Assembly (NCBI RefSeq): GCF_000813745.1
Contig: NZ_JWLC01000025.1
Coordinates: 336,127-400,126 of the forward strand
Direction of reading: 5' to 3'
Length of the DNA stretch: 64,000 nt
Origin: Leisingera sp. ANG-M1
GTDB taxonomy: Bacteria > Pseudomonadota > Alphaproteobacteria > Rhodobacterales > Rhodobacteraceae
Part shown: in pieces, positions 9,112 to 18,836 of the stretch
How the letters are laid out: each line of letters begins with the position of its first letter
Position numbering within the stretch: position 1 is the stretch's first letter
Program-made: the position numbers and the translations under genes
The notes under the pieces: generated by a model
Database searches by the model: none
Seen by the model: the letters and a program-made list of their open reading frames with translations, nothing else
What the model was told of the DNA's origin: nothing

Positions 9112-9188
9112 CGGGGCGTGGCGCAGTCTGGTAGCGCACCTGTTTTGGGTACAGGGGGTCGTGAGTTCGAATCTCGCCGCCCCGACCA
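9112..9188 (+). tRNA. tRNA-Pro (anticodon UGG)
   Basis: A complete cloverleaf with encoded CCA. The acceptor stem CGGGGCG pairs with CGCCCCG. The anticodon stem CCTGT/ACAGG encloses loop TTTGGGT, giving anticodon TGG. The T-arm contains GTTCGAATC. The 77-nt length includes the CCA end. Confidence 0.97.
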
Positions 9189-9914
9189 CTTCTCATCATA
9201 AAATAGAATGCTGAATCTGATCACGCCGTGCGTGAGAAGATTCGCCTCGCTCATTTGGCGTGCTCCAGAGGAGGTTTTCAATCATAGGTGATGACGTTGG
9301 CTTAACTGGTTGTTAAGATACCTTTAACCAATTGCTGCTGACCCGCATCAGAAGGTTAAGGAGGGTGTCAGGCAGACGGCCCGGCACCGTAACACCGCGG
9401 CTGTTCCATCGTAAAATTGCACCACTCTAAGATCACTACCCTAGGCCCTAGGGTCAGCTGTTGAGAAACGGGGGAGAGATGCTGCCGGTCTTTTTCCGCA
9501 AAGCAGCAAGTCGTTCCCTGAACACAAGAATTCTCAAGAGGCTGACGCGGGGCAATCAATCGCAGTGAATGAGCAGGCCTGTGGATGAATCAATGCGCCG
9601 TGCCTGACCCTGTAATCCGCTGCAAGCGTCAACAGCAAAGATCGTTGCCAAGAGGTAAATTTAGCGTTGACCCTTTGTGTGCGAATACGCCAAATTGTGG
9701 ACACTGGTTGTGACGGCACTAGATCTGGTAGACAGAAGCGCCGCAGCAACAACGCTGAATACAGCAGACAGCCCTGAGAAGAATGGCCGGCGAGGGCCTC
9801 AACCATGCATGCCTGACCAGGCCTGCGCAGGGTGTTTGCGTGTTTTGCAACCGGCGCTGCTAGGTGCGGGGGCACCGCCAAAACAAACGATGAGTGCTTG
9901 AGAAGGGGCAGAGC
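9189..9914. other. Long non-coding leader upstream of nrdJ
   Basis: About 726 bp with no convincing gene. It holds the CtrA-like boxes at 9302-9328, an inverted repeat CCCTAG-GCC-CTAGGG at 9439-9453, and a TTGACC hexamer at 9666 as a possible -35 element. I could not recognise a cobalamin riboswitch or an NrdR box, although either might be expected before a B12-dependent reductase. Confidence 0.5.
9302..9328 (+). promoter_or_regulatory. Candidate CtrA-binding site cluster
   Basis: TTAAC-N5-GTTAA (9302-9316) is a perfect inverted repeat. It overlaps TTAA-N7-TTAAC (9313-9328), the classical CtrA consensus. A further GGTTAAG lies at about 9354. The downstream gene in this orientation is nrdJ, nearly 590 bp away. 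Function is inferred from the motif only. Confidence 0.45.
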
Positions 9915-12900
9915 ATGAAGATCGAACGGAAGTACACCAAACCCGGCCAGGATGCATATGCCGAACTGGCATTCGTCTCTGCCACCTCGGAGATCCGCAA
10001 TCCTGACGGGACCATTGTTTTCCGGCTCGATAACATCGAAATTCCGGCCTCCTGGAGCCAGGTGGCCAGCGACGTCATCGCCCAGAAGTACTTCCGCAAG
10101 GCCGGCGTGCCGTCGCGCCTGAAGAAAGTCCGCGAAAAAGGCGTGCCGGAGTTCCTGTGGCGCTCGGTCCCTGCAGATGGCGCCGTGCTTGGCGGCGAGA
10201 CCTCCTCCAAGCAGGTGTTCGACCGTCTGGCAGGCGCTTGGGCGTACTGGGGCTGGAAGGGCGGCTATTTCTCCTCTGAGGAAGACGCACGCGCTTACTA
10301 CGACGAAATGCGCTATATGCTGGCCACCCAGCGGTCCGCGCCGAACTCGCCCCAGTGGTTCAACACCGGTCTGCATTGGGCCTATGGCATCGACGGGCCG
10401 GCACAGGGCCATCACTATGTCGACTACAAGACCGGCAAGCTGACAAAATCCGACAGCGCTTACGAGCATCCCCAGCCGCATGCCTGCTTTATCCAGTCGG
10501 TCTCTGACGATCTGGTCAAAGACGGCGGCATTATGGACCTGTGGGTGCGTGAGGCGAGGCTGTTCAAATACGGCTCCGGCACCGGCACCAACTTCTCGCA
10601 CCTGCGCGCCGAGGGCGAGCCGCTATCGGGCGGCGGTAAGTCTTCCGGCCTGATGGGCTTTCTGAAGATCGGTGACCGTGCAGCTGGCGCAATCAAATCC
10701 GGCGGCACCACCCGGCGTGCGGCCAAGATGGTGATCGTTGATGCTGATCACCCGGACATCGAAGACTTCATCCAGTGGAAGGTGATTGAGGAGCAGAAGG
10801 TCGCCTCGATCGTGGCCGGCTCCAAGATGCACGAGAAGATGCTGAACGGCATTTTCGAAGCGATCCGCAGCTGGGACGGCGCTGAGGCGGATGCCTATGA
10901 CCCGGCGGTCAACGACAGCCTTAAGAAGGCCGTCCGCGAAGCCAAGAAAGTGGCGATCCCGGAAACTTACATCAAGCGGGTGCTGGATTACGCCAAGCAG
11001 GGCCACACCTCGATCGAATTCCCGACCTATGACACCGATTGGGACTCCGAGGCTTACAGCTCAGTTTCCGGCCAGAATTCCAACAACTCGATCCGGGTTA
11101 CCAACGCCTTCCTGCATGCAGTCGAGAAGGACGCGGACTGGGAACTGATCAACCGCACCGATGGCAAAATCGCCAAAGTCGTGAAAGCCCGTGATCTATG
11201 GGAGAAGGTCGGCCACGCCGCCTGGGCCTGTGCCGATCCGGGTATCCAGTTCCACGACACTGTGAACGAGTGGCACACTTGCCCGGAAGACGGTGAGATC
11301 CGCGGCTCAAATCCTTGTTCAGAATACATGTTCCTGGACGACACTGCCTGCAACCTGGCGTCCCTGAACCTGCTGAGCTTCCTGAAAGGCGGTCTGTTCC
11401 AGGCGGATGACTTCATGCATTCCTGCCGCCTGTGGACACTGACGCTGGAAATCTCAGTGATGATGGCGCAGTTCCCCTCGAAGGAAATCGCGCAGCGGTC
11501 CTATGACTTCCGCACCTTGGGCTTGGGCTACGCCAACATCGGCGGGCTGCTGATGAACATGGGTTACGGCTATGACTCGGACGAGGGCAGGGCGCTTTGC
11601 GGGGCGCTGACCGCGCTGATGACTGGTGTGGCTTATGCCACCTCAGCCGAAATCGCTTCGGAGCTGGGTCCGTTCCCCGGTTATGAAAAAAACGCAGATC
11701 ACATGCTGCGTGTGATCCGCAATCACCGCAATGCTGCAAAGGGCAACGCTGACGGCTACGAAAACCTGTCGGTCAAGCCAGTGCCGCTGGATATTGCCAG
11801 CTGCCCGGACGCACTGCTGACCGATCTGGCCGCCAGCGCCTGGGACGAGGCGCTGGAGCTGGGTCAAAAACACGGCTATCGCAATGCCCAGACCACTGTG
11901 ATTGCACCCACCGGCACCATCGGCCTGGTGATGGACTGCGACACCACCGGCATCGAGCCGGACTTTGCCCTGGTGAAGTTCAAGAAGCTGGCCGGCGGCG
12001 GATACTTCAAGATCATCAACCGCTCGGTGCCTTCGGCGCTGGAAGGGCTGGGCTACAGCTCGGCGCAAATCGAAGAGATCGTGTCTTACGCGGTCGGCCA
12101 CGGTTCCATCGGCAACGCCCCGGGGATCAATCACACTTCGCTGGCAGGCCACGGATTTGGCCCCAATGAGCTGGCCAAAGTAGACGCGGCGCTGGAAGCT
12201 GCCTTTGACATCCGCTTTGTGTTCAACCAGTGGACCCTGGGCGAGGATTTCTGCACCGGCGTTCTGGGCATCCCGGCGCCCAAGTTGAACGATCCGACTT
12301 TTGACCTGCTGCGCCACCTGGGATTCACCAAGGCCGACATCGAGGCCGCCAACGACCATGTCTGCGGCACCATGACCCTTGAAGGTGCGCCGCATCTGCA
12401 GGAAGAGCACTATGCGATCTTTGACTGCGCCAACCCATGCGGCAAAAAAGGCAAGCGTTTCCTGAGTGTTGACAGCCACATCACCATGATGGCCGCCGCG
12501 CAGAGCTTTATCTCGGGCGCGATCTCCAAGACCATCAATATGCCCAACGATGCGACCATCGAGGATTGCCAGAAGGCCTATGAGCTGAGCTGGAGCCTGG
12601 GTGTGAAGGCCAACGCGCTGTACCGCGACGGCTCCAAGCTGAGCCAGCCTCTGGCCGCAGCCCTGGTCGAGGATGACGACGAAGCCGCTGAGGTGCTTGA
12701 AAACGGCTCGACCCAGGAAAAGGCGGCTGTACTGGCCGAAAAAATCGTTGAAAAAGTTGTGGTCAAGGAACTGGTCCGCAGCCACCGAGAGAAGATGCCG
12801 CAGCGCCGCAAAGGCTATACTCAGAAGGCCGTTGTCGGCGGCCACAAGGTCTATCTGCGCACAGGCGAATATTCCGATGGCACCCTGGGCGAGATTTTCA

Positions 12901-13559
12901 TCGACATGCACAAGGAAGGCGCTGGCTTCCGGGCAATGATGAACAACTTCGCCATCGCGGTCTCGGTCGGTCTGCAATACGGTGTGCCGCTGGAGGAATT
13001 TGTCGACGCTTTCACTTTCACCAAGTTTGAGCCCGCAGGCATGGTCCAGGGCAACGACTCGATCAAGAACGCAACCTCGATCCTGGACTATGTGTTCCGT
13101 GAGCTTGCCGTCAGCTATCTGGACCGCACAGATCTGGCGCATGTGAAGCCCGAAGGCGCTACCTTCGACGATCTGGGCCGCGGTGAAGAAGAAGGCGTTT
13201 CCAACGTTTCCGAGCTGAGTGAAAGCGCCGCCACGCGGTCGCTGGAGGTTCTCAAGCAGATTTCCTCGACCGGCTATCTGCGTAAGCGGCTGCCGCAGGA
13301 ACTGGTGGTGCTTCAGGGCGGCCAGACCGAAGCGGGGGCTTTGGGCACCGGCACCGATCCGGTAGCCGCGCTGCAATCGCTGGTTCCGGAGACGACGGAG
13401 GCATCTGTGCAGCCTGCCAGCGGCATGGACGCGCGCACCAAGGCAAAAATGCAAGGCTATGAAGGCGAAGCCTGCGGCGAATGCGGCAACTACACGCTGG
13501 TGCGCAACGGCACCTGCATGAAGTGCAACACCTGCGGCGGCACCTCGGGCTGCAGTTGA
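9915..13559 (+). CDS. nrdJ: Adenosylcobalamin-dependent (class II) ribonucleoside-diphosphate reductase
   Basis: A single-chain class II reductase that makes deoxyribonucleotides using coenzyme B12. The product has 1214 residues, normal for the large NrdJ type with a C-terminal TSCPD domain. The barrel contains [31 protein letters not shown] and the PTGTIG segment. The TSCPD-type region carries [19 protein letters not shown] CxxC-rich tail (CGECGNY...CMKCNTCGG) likely supplies zinc-binding or redox cysteines. The start is the ATG after AAGGGGCAGAGC; seven earlier in-frame codons lack a ribosome site. Confidence 0.95.
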   Translation: MKIERKYTKPGQDAYAELAFVSATSEIRNPDGTIVFRLDNIEIPASWSQVASDVIAQKYFRKAGVPSRLKKVREKGVPEFLWRSVPADGAVLGGETSSKQVFDRLAGAWAYWGWKGGYFSSEEDARAYYDEMRYMLATQRSAPNSPQWFNTGLHWAYGIDGPAQGHHYVDYKTGKLTKSDSAYEHPQPHACFIQSVSDDLVKDGGIMDLWVREARLFKYGSGTGTNFSHLRAEGEPLSGGGKSSGLMGFLKIGDRAAGAIKSGGTTRRAAKMVIVDADHPDIEDFIQWKVIEEQKVASIVAGSKMHEKMLNGIFEAIRSWDGAEADAYDPAVNDSLKKAVREAKKVAIPETYIKRVLDYAKQGHTSIEFPTYDTDWDSEAYSSVSGQNSNNSIRVTNAFLHAVEKDADWELINRTDGKIAKVVKARDLWEKVGHAAWACADPGIQFHDTVNEWHTCPEDGEIRGSNPCSEYMFLDDTACNLASLNLLSFLKGGLFQADDFMHSCRLWTLTLEISVMMAQFPSKEIAQRSYDFRTLGLGYANIGGLLMNMGYGYDSDEGRALCGALTALMTGVAYATSAEIASELGPFPGYEKNADHMLRVIRNHRNAAKGNADGYENLSVKPVPLDIASCPDALLTDLAASAWDEALELGQKHGYRNAQTTVIAPTGTIGLVMDCDTTGIEPDFALVKFKKLAGGGYFKIINRSVPSALEGLGYSSAQIEEIVSYAVGHGSIGNAPGINHTSLAGHGFGPNELAKVDAALEAAFDIRFVFNQWTLGEDFCTGVLGIPAPKLNDPTFDLLRHLGFTKADIEAANDHVCGTMTLEGAPHLQEEHYAIFDCANPCGKKGKRFLSVDSHITMMAAAQSFISGAISKTINMPNDATIEDCQKAYELSWSLGVKANALYRDGSKLSQPLAAALVEDDDEAAEVLENGSTQEKAAVLAEKIVEKVVVKELVRSHREKMPQRRKGYTQKAVVGGHKVYLRTGEYSDGTLGEIFIDMHKEGAGFRAMMNNFAIAVSVGLQYGVPLEEFVDAFTFTKFEPAGMVQGNDSIKNATSILDYVFRELAVSYLDRTDLAHVKPEGATFDDLGRGEEEGVSNVSELSESAATRSLEVLKQISSTGYLRKRLPQELVVLQGGQTEAGALGTGTDPVAALQSLVPETTEASVQPASGMDARTKAKMQGYEGEACGECGNYTLVRNGTCMKCNTCGGTSGCS

Positions 13560-13870
13560 AGAAACAAAAGAGACCGGAAGCCGCCGCGGCGGCTTCTGAC
13601 AAAATCAGGAACGGGTGCGCCCGTTCTGAACACTGAGAAGGCCCAGGTAAGAATACATTCGGGCAGTCAATGAAGGAGCCTGATCGGTGATAACTGGCTT
13701 CCTCTGGTATTCAGAGGAGGCCATTTTCTTTGCGAGAACCTTTGATTGACACTATGCGGCAGGGCGAGTGATGGTTCGCCGCATACTTCTTATAATCAGA
13801 ATTATGTTAAATTAGCCGAAAACCCTGGAGCATGCCAAGGAATGCACGCTGGCGCTCTTGACCTGTCTTT
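13560..13870. other. Intergenic region between converging nrdJ and tesB
   Basis: 311 bp without a gene. It contains a perfect 20-bp palindrome (13577-13596, GAAGCCGCCG and its complement) shortly after nrdJ and a stronger terminator hairpin at 13695-13732. Nothing else was recognised. Confidence 0.5.
13695..13732 (+). terminator. Intrinsic terminator downstream of nrdJ
   Basis: A 12-bp stem TGGCTTCCTCTG/CAGAGGAGGCCA with one G-T wobble and a GTATT loop is followed by TTTTCTTT. It lies 135 bp after the nrdJ stop, behind a palindrome that lacks a T-tract. Confidence 0.7.
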
Positions 13871-14734
13871 TCAGCCACTTAGAGGGCGAAGCAATCCCTC
13901 CTGGGCTACGCTGGCGACCAATTGGCCATCCTCGGTGAAAATGGATCCACGGTTGAAGCCCCTGCCGTTGCCCGTAAACGGCGCATCCATCGCATACAGA
14001 TGCCAGTTCTCAAACTGAACCGGAGCATGGAACCATAATGCGTGATCAAGGCTGGCGGTCATGGCGTCGGGATTGTGGAATGTTAGCCCATGCGGCCGCA
14101 GCGAAGATCCAAGCAGTCCAAAATCCGAAACATATGCCATTAGAATGTGCTGCAGCTGAGGGCTTGCGCCTTTGGCTGCTTCCATACGCACCCACATGCT
14201 GTTGACGTCGCTCGTCTTTTCCGGCGTCAAAGGATCCCGCGGCTCGACTTCGCGGATTTCGAACGGGCGCGGCCGGATGAATTCTCCGCGTTTGTCTGGA
14301 GTTACGCGCAATGCGTTGCGTAATAAAATCTCCTGCCGCGGTTCCAGATCAGCAGCCGGCGGAACATCCGGCATTCTGTGTTGGTGGTCCCACCCAGTTT
14401 CCTGTGCGTGAAAGGACGCCGCCAGGTTCAAAATCTGTTTTCCATTTTGCATCGCAACCACGCGGCGGGTGGTAAAACTGCGGCCGTCACGAGCGGGGTC
14501 CACCTCATAGATTACTGGCCGAGCTGGATCGCCGGGACGGATGAAATATGCATGAAGAGAATGGCACAAGCGGTTGTTTACAGTTGAATATGTGGCGGCA
14601 AGCGCCTGTGCAATCACCTGCCCGCCGTAAATCCGCGTCGGCGTTTCACCGCCGCTCCCTGTACCGCGGAAAAGATTGCTGTCCAATACCTCAAGGTCCA
14701 GCAGATCAAGAAGTGCTTTGGCTGGTTCATTCAT
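13871..14734 (-). CDS. tesB: Acyl-CoA thioesterase II
   Basis: Hydrolyses medium- and long-chain acyl-CoA to free fatty acid and CoA. The 287-residue protein has the double hot-dog fold of TesB. The first half shows RIYGGQVIAQALAA and SLHAYFIRPGD. The second half shows SLDHALWFHAP (the usual catalytic aspartate region), FENWHLY and GRGFNRGSIFTEDGQLVASVAQEGL, the family's C-terminal signature. The start ATG follows GCGGAAGAC. It is divergent from aroQ across about 456 bp. Confidence 0.93.
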   Translation of the reverse strand: MNEPAKALLDLLDLEVLDSNLFRGTGSGGETPTRIYGGQVIAQALAATYSTVNNRLCHSLHAYFIRPGDPARPVIYEVDPARDGRSFTTRRVVAMQNGKQILNLAASFHAQETGWDHQHRMPDVPPAADLEPRQEILLRNALRVTPDKRGEFIRPRPFEIREVEPRDPLTPEKTSDVNSMWVRMEAAKGASPQLQHILMAYVSDFGLLGSSLRPHGLTFHNPDAMTASLDHALWFHAPVQFENWHLYAMDAPFTGNGRGFNRGSIFTEDGQLVASVAQEGLLRPLSG

Positions 14735-15190
14735 GTCTTCCGCGCTTTCATTGTTTGCAGCGGATCCTATCTGGTCCGGCGGCCGGACAAAACAGCTCCT
14801 CGCCGAAACACCGCTTCAGCAACAAGTTTTCCGGACTTTTCTTCTCCTGAACAACGTGTTGTAGGAAATATCTCATATCCTCGAGTGGTTTTCCCCAGTC
14901 CGTGCCGCTGAGCTACTGGCTCTGTTCCTGCAATTTGAGACCGTGATTGTTGCGATTCCTGGAAAAACATGCCGACGGATCACTGTATTCGCCGCCCGAT
15001 TTAATGCCAGGTTTTCACATGGATTACGGAACTTTTTTGCAGCGGCCAAGGTGCCGCGGAATGACTCGGATCCCTGTTACATTATTTACCTCAAACATAA
15101 TTTTTGGGATTCCCGCGGCTTTGTGTATTCGCTTTCGCCGCTTGTTTGCCGTAATAGTTCAACGTGAAGAACTGCGAGGAAATACAGCCA
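14735..15190. other. Divergent intergenic region tesB/aroQ
   Basis: 456 bp, less GC-rich than the surrounding genes, with no gene that could be supported. It presumably carries the tesB promoter on one strand and the aroQ-luxR promoter on the other; no confident promoter hexamers or operators were identified. Confidence 0.4.
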
Positions 15191-15640
15191 ATGCCGAGTA
15201 TTCTGGTTTTGAATGGACCTAATCTAAACCTGCTTGGGACCCGCCAGCCGGAAGTCTATGGCTCGGTCACGCTGGCTATGGTTGAACAAGCTTGCGCTGA
15301 TCATGCCAAGTCGCTCGGCCTCTCGGTTGACTGTCTGCAGTCAAATCATGAAGGCGCCTTGATCGATGCTATCCATGCCGCCAAGGGACAGCATCAGGGT
15401 ATTGTCCTGAACGCAGGCGCCTATACACATACGTCCATCGCCCTGATGGACGCGCTGATTTCTGTCGAGCTCCCCGCTGTAGAAGTGCATCTCTCGAACA
15501 TACATGCCCGTGAGCCGTTCCGGCATGTTTCGTATATCTCCAAAGCTGCACTGGGTCAGATATGCGGCTTTGGCGCCCATGGCTATGTGCTGGCACTGGA
15601 TGCGCTGGCAAACCATTTGAAAGAGGCTGGCGCGGAATGA
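15191..15640 (+). CDS. aroQ: 3-dehydroquinate dehydratase, type II
   Basis: Catalyses 3-dehydroquinate to 3-dehydroshikimate in the shikimate pathway. The 149-residue product begins [24 protein letters not shown], with the active-site tyrosine and flexible loop. It continues with [24 protein letters not shown] and [14 protein letters not shown], all type II hallmarks. The ATG is preceded by GAGGA about 10 bases upstream. The stop overlaps the start of the LuxR-type gene (ATGA), indicating translational coupling. Confidence 0.95.
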   Translation: MPSILVLNGPNLNLLGTRQPEVYGSVTLAMVEQACADHAKSLGLSVDCLQSNHEGALIDAIHAAKGQHQGIVLNAGAYTHTSIALMDALISVELPAVEVHLSNIHAREPFRHVSYISKAALGQICGFGAHGYVLALDALANHLKEAGAE

Positions 15641-16392
15641 AAGTCAAGAAGTACCTGAATTTCCTCTGCGGCGCCGAAAGCCTGGAGCAGCTGTGGCACG
15701 GCCATGTTCAGCAAATGGCCGAATTCGGGTTCGACCGGCTGATCTACGGCTATACCCGCTACAAGACGGAAACCTCGCTGGGCGATCCGGATGATTTCGT
15801 TATTCTTTCCAACCACGAGAGCGAGTATCTGAACGGTTTCTTGCACAAAGGGCTGTATTTCCACGCGCCGATGCTCCGCTGGGCACTGGACAACGAAGGC
15901 GCCGGCAGCTGGCGCATCGTCCAGGAAATGGCTGCGCGAGGCACGCTGACACCGCAGGCCAAGAAAGTGCATGAGTTCAATCAGAAGCTGGACATGAACG
16001 CCGGCTATACGGTCAGCTTTTATTCGGCTTCCAACCGCTATAAGGGAGCAATATCGCTGGCGGCCAAGCCCGGGGTGTCTCAGGATGAAGTTGACGCGCT
16101 TTGGGAGGAGAAAGGCAGCGATATTGTGCTGATGAACAATGTCGCCCATCTCAAGATCCTCACCCTGCCCTACACGGCACCGAACCGCAGCCTGACCAAA
16201 CGGCAGCGGGAAGTGCTGCAGTGGGTTGGTGACGGCAAGACGACCCAAGATATTGCGTTGCTGATGGGGCTTACTCCCGCAACGATTGAAAAGCACTTGC
16301 GACTGGCCCGGGAATCTCTTTCGGTCGAGACAACCGCCCAAGCGGTTTTGAAGGCCGCGCTGCACAATCAGATGTACATCCTTGATGCCTGA
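15637..16392 (+). CDS. Orphan LuxR-type transcriptional regulator
   Basis: A 251-residue regulator with an N-terminal autoinducer-binding-like domain (about 15-165) and a C-terminal LuxR helix-turn-helix (about 186-245; [11 protein letters not shown] and [12 protein letters not shown]). No luxI-like synthase is nearby. Aligned without gaps to the TraR signature, positions equivalent to W57, Y61 and D70 are Y64, F68 and A77, while the proline after D70 (P78) and W85 (W92) are retained. Loss of the aspartate that contacts the acyl-homoserine-lactone amide argues that this protein responds to something else or is ligand-independent. It overlaps aroQ by 4 bp. Confidence 0.88.
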   Translation: MKVKKYLNFLCGAESLEQLWHGHVQQMAEFGFDRLIYGYTRYKTETSLGDPDDFVILSNHESEYLNGFLHKGLYFHAPMLRWALDNEGAGSWRIVQEMAARGTLTPQAKKVHEFNQKLDMNAGYTVSFYSASNRYKGAISLAAKPGVSQDEVDALWEEKGSDIVLMNNVAHLKILTLPYTAPNRSLTKRQREVLQWVGDGKTTQDIALLMGLTPATIEKHLRLARESLSVETTAQAVLKAALHNQMYILDA

Positions 16393-16462
16393 CACTCGGC
16401 TAAGTGTCAGATTGTGCCTTCAAGAATTTAGTTAAACATCTGAAATAAATACTCTTTTTCAT

Positions 16463-16486
16463 AGTGCGCGAAATGCGCACTTTTTC
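16463..16486 (+). terminator. Intrinsic terminator after luxR
   Basis: AGTGCGC/GCGCACT stem with a GAAAT loop followed directly by TTTTT. It lies 70 bp after the luxR stop. Confidence 0.85.
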
Positions 16487-16660
16487 ATTTTAGCGGTTCG
16501 CAAAATCCCGGATGCACTAGACGTCAATTAGCGTCAAAAAGGTATGGTTTTCTATACTACCTTAAGGCAGTAATTCGCTGCATCTTGCACATGTTCCGTG
16601 AGTGGTGGCTTAGCCAAGGAACTTTGGGTATCGATCCTTGCGATTTCAAGGCTCTCCTAC

Positions 16661-16742
16661 CTGTTCAGGAATGGGCGCGTATTCTTCCGCGCCTGTTCCA
16701 GAAACAGAGGGGTCCCATCCATCCCCATCAGTGGGGCCCCTC
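16661..16742. ncRNA. Tandem strong stem-loops, possible structured RNA
   Basis: Stem one pairs GGAATGGGCGCG (16668-16679) with CGCGCCTGTTCC (16688-16699), extended by CTGTT/AACAG. Stem two pairs GAGGGGTCCCA (16707-16717) with TGGGGCCCCTC (16732-16742). They abut at base 16707. No known RNA family was recognised and the strand is undetermined. Confidence 0.3.
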
Positions 16743-16864
16743 ACAAACCACCAGACCCCGACAACAAAACCAGGCGAAGTGGTTCCTCATCCGCCTTCGC
16801 TTCTGATCTTCACACCGTCAAGAAGATCTGAGCTTGGCTGACAAAACTGGGGGCAAGAGCGCAC

Positions 16865-16893
16865 AAAAAAACCGGCGGGGCAGGACCCGCCGG
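16865..16893 (-). terminator. Intrinsic terminator after tsf
   Basis: CCGGCGGG/CCCGCCGG stem (16872-16879 with 16886-16893) followed on the minus strand by a run of seven T. It ends the rpsB-tsf transcript. Confidence 0.9.
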
Positions 16894-16919
16894 CTTCTTG
16901 TCTAAAGGCGGATCGCCTA

Positions 16920-17795
16920 TCAGCCCTGAGCAGCCTTCGCCACTTCAGCAGCAAAGTCTTCTTTCTCGACTTCGATGCCTTCGCCGACTTCCACGCGGAC
17001 AAAGCCGGTGATGGTGGCGCCGGCTTCTTTTGCTGCGGCTTCCACGGTGAGATCCGGGTTCACAACGAACTGCTGGTTCAGCAGGGTCGATTCCGCCACG
17101 AATTTTTTCATGCGGCCCACGATCATCTTCTCAATCACCTGCTCCGGCTTGCCGGATTCACGGGCGATGTCCATCTGGACCTGCTTTTCCTTCTCGACCA
17201 CGGCTGCATCCAGGTCGGCCTCGGACAGAGCCGCCGGGTTCACAGCTGCGATGTGCATTGCCACCTGCTTGCCGAAAGCTTCATCGCCACCGTTCATGGC
17301 AACCAGAACGCCGATTTTGCCCATGCCTTGGGTGGCCGCGTTGTGGACGTAGGACACAACCGCGTCGCCTTCCAGCTTCTCCATGCGGCGCAGCGACATG
17401 TTCTCGCCGATGGTGGCGATCTTGTCGGTCAGGGTGTCGGCAACGGATTTGCCGCCCAGGTCCGCTGCGTTCAGCGCGTCGATGTCTGCGGCGCCCAGAG
17501 CTGCTTTGGCGATGCCGCCAACCATTTCCTGGAATTCACCGTTCTTCGCAACGAAGTCGGTTTCGGAGTTCACTTCAACAGCAACGCCGTTACCGCCGTC
17601 AACGACAACAGCAACCAGGCCTTCTGCGGCGGTGCGGCCGGATTTCTTGGCAGCCTTCGCCAGGCCTTTGGTGCGCAGCCAGTCAACAGCGGCTTCCATG
17701 TTGCCGTCGTTTTCGACCAGGGCTTTCTTCGCGTCCATCATGCCTGCGCCGGTGGATTCGCGCAGTTCTTTCACCATTGCTGCAGTGATTGCCAT
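16920..17795 (-). CDS. tsf: Translation elongation factor Ts
   Basis: The nucleotide-exchange factor that recycles EF-Tu-GDP. It has 291 residues. The N-terminal UBA-like domain ([19 protein letters not shown]) is followed by the conserved core with [12 protein letters not shown] and the [13 protein letters not shown] region. The C-terminal part contains [18 protein letters not shown]. It follows rpsB by 79 bp on the same strand, the standard bacterial order. Confidence 0.97.
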   Translation of the reverse strand: MAITAAMVKELRESTGAGMMDAKKALVENDGNMEAAVDWLRTKGLAKAAKKSGRTAAEGLVAVVVDGGNGVAVEVNSETDFVAKNGEFQEMVGGIAKAALGAADIDALNAADLGGKSVADTLTDKIATIGENMSLRRMEKLEGDAVVSYVHNAATQGMGKIGVLVAMNGGDEAFGKQVAMHIAAVNPAALSEADLDAAVVEKEKQVQMDIARESGKPEQVIEKMIVGRMKKFVAESTLLNQQFVVNPDLTVEAAAKEAGATITGFVRVEVGEGIEVEKEDFAAEVAKAAQG

Positions 17796-17826
17796 CTTAG
17801 GCTCTCCTCAATTCAAAAACAGATTT

Positions 17827-17848
17827 GGGGCAGGTGGTACCCTGCCCC
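17827..17848 (-). terminator. rpsB-tsf intergenic attenuator hairpin
   Basis: GGGGCAGG/CCTGCCCC stem with a six-base loop lies between rpsB and tsf; on the minus strand AAATCTGTTTTT follows. It probably gives partial termination or processing that sets the S2 to EF-Ts ratio. Confidence 0.55.
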
Positions 17849-17874
17849 GCATGTCAATTCCGTGACAGGACGGT

Positions 17875-18648
17875 TCAGGCGTCTGCGGCTGCTTCTTCAG
17901 CAACGGCTTCTTCTGCCGGTGCTTCTTCCAGCGCGCCCAGGTCAACGCCAGCGGCGCCCAGCTGAGCCGACATGCCGTCCAGAGCCGCACGGGCCACCAG
18001 GTCGCAGTACAGCGAGATGGCGCGCGATGCGTCGTCGTTGCCCGGGATGATGAAGTCAACGCCATCGGGGGAGCAGTTGGTGTCGACAACAGCCACAACC
18101 GGGATGCCCAGTTTCTTGGCTTCGGCGATCGCCAGCGCTTCTTTTTTCACGTCGATGACGAACAGCAGATCCGGCACGCCACCCATTTCGCGGATGCCGC
18201 CCAGGGAGGCCTGCAGCTTCTCCTGGTCGCGTTCCATGCCCAGACGCTCTTTCTTGGTCAGGCCTTCGGCGCCGCCGGACATCTTTTCGTCGATTTCCTT
18301 CAGGCGGTTGATCGACTGGGAAACGGTTTTCCAGTTGGTCAGGGTGCCGCCCAGCCAGCGGTGGTTCATGTAGTACTGAGCGGACTTCTCAGCTGCTTCA
18401 GCAATCGGGCCGGCTGCCTGGCGCTTGGTGCCGACGAACAGAACGCGGCCGCCTTTGGCAACGGTGTCACGGACAACCTGCAGCGCCTGGTCCAGCATCG
18501 GAACAGTCTGGGTGAGGTCCATGATATGGATGCCGTTGCGCGAGCCGTAGATGAACGGCGACATGCGCGGGTTCCAGCGCTGAGTCTGGTGGCCGAAGTG
18601 TACGCCAGCTTCCAGCAGCTGACGCATGGTGAACTCGGGAAGAGCCAT
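17875..18648 (-). CDS. rpsB: 30S ribosomal protein S2
   Basis: Small-subunit protein S2, 257 residues. It shows [22 protein letters not shown] at the start, [21 protein letters not shown] and [12 protein letters not shown]. The C-terminus carries an Ala/Glu-rich tail typical of alphaproteobacteria. It is the first gene of the rpsB-tsf pair. The 188-bp upstream region is GC-rich with small hairpins and may act as an autoregulatory leader. Confidence 0.97.
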   Translation of the reverse strand: MALPEFTMRQLLEAGVHFGHQTQRWNPRMSPFIYGSRNGIHIMDLTQTVPMLDQALQVVRDTVAKGGRVLFVGTKRQAAGPIAEAAEKSAQYYMNHRWLGGTLTNWKTVSQSINRLKEIDEKMSGGAEGLTKKERLGMERDQEKLQASLGGIREMGGVPDLLFVIDVKKEALAIAEAKKLGIPVVAVVDTNCSPDGVDFIIPGNDDASRAISLYCDLVARAALDGMSAQLGAAGVDLGALEEAPAEEAVAEEAAADA

Positions 18649-18836
18649 GCTATTCTTTCCTTTCCGGTTTCTATCCTCGGCGGGGGTTCAGAGCAGATGC
18701 TCCAACCGGGGGTCCGTCAGGGATGTCTCCCCTGATCAGGCCAAACCCCGCCTGCGGGTTCGTAGGCGCGCCTATAAATCACTTCCCTAAGGCTGGCAAG
18801 AGCGGATTGGCGGAAATTGCTGCCCTGCCCTGGTTT

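Larger units (their letters stand above)
16393..16919. other. Structured non-coding region between luxR and tsf
   Basis: 527 bp with the luxR terminator at one end and the tsf terminator at the other. Between them a run of stem-loops lies at 16636-16651, 16661-16707, 16707-16742, 16774-16800 and 16805-16828. No convincing protein is encoded: the open frames there are short, lack ribosome sites and have no recognisable domains. A structured RNA is possible. Confidence 0.45.

Noticed and set aside
9189..9914. Cobalamin riboswitch before nrdJ
   Set aside because: I looked for the B12-box and the usual conserved elements and found none I could support.
11643..13454. Minus-strand frame opposite nrdJ
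   Set aside because: Shadow of the TSCPD and barrel region of NrdJ; low-complexity composition.
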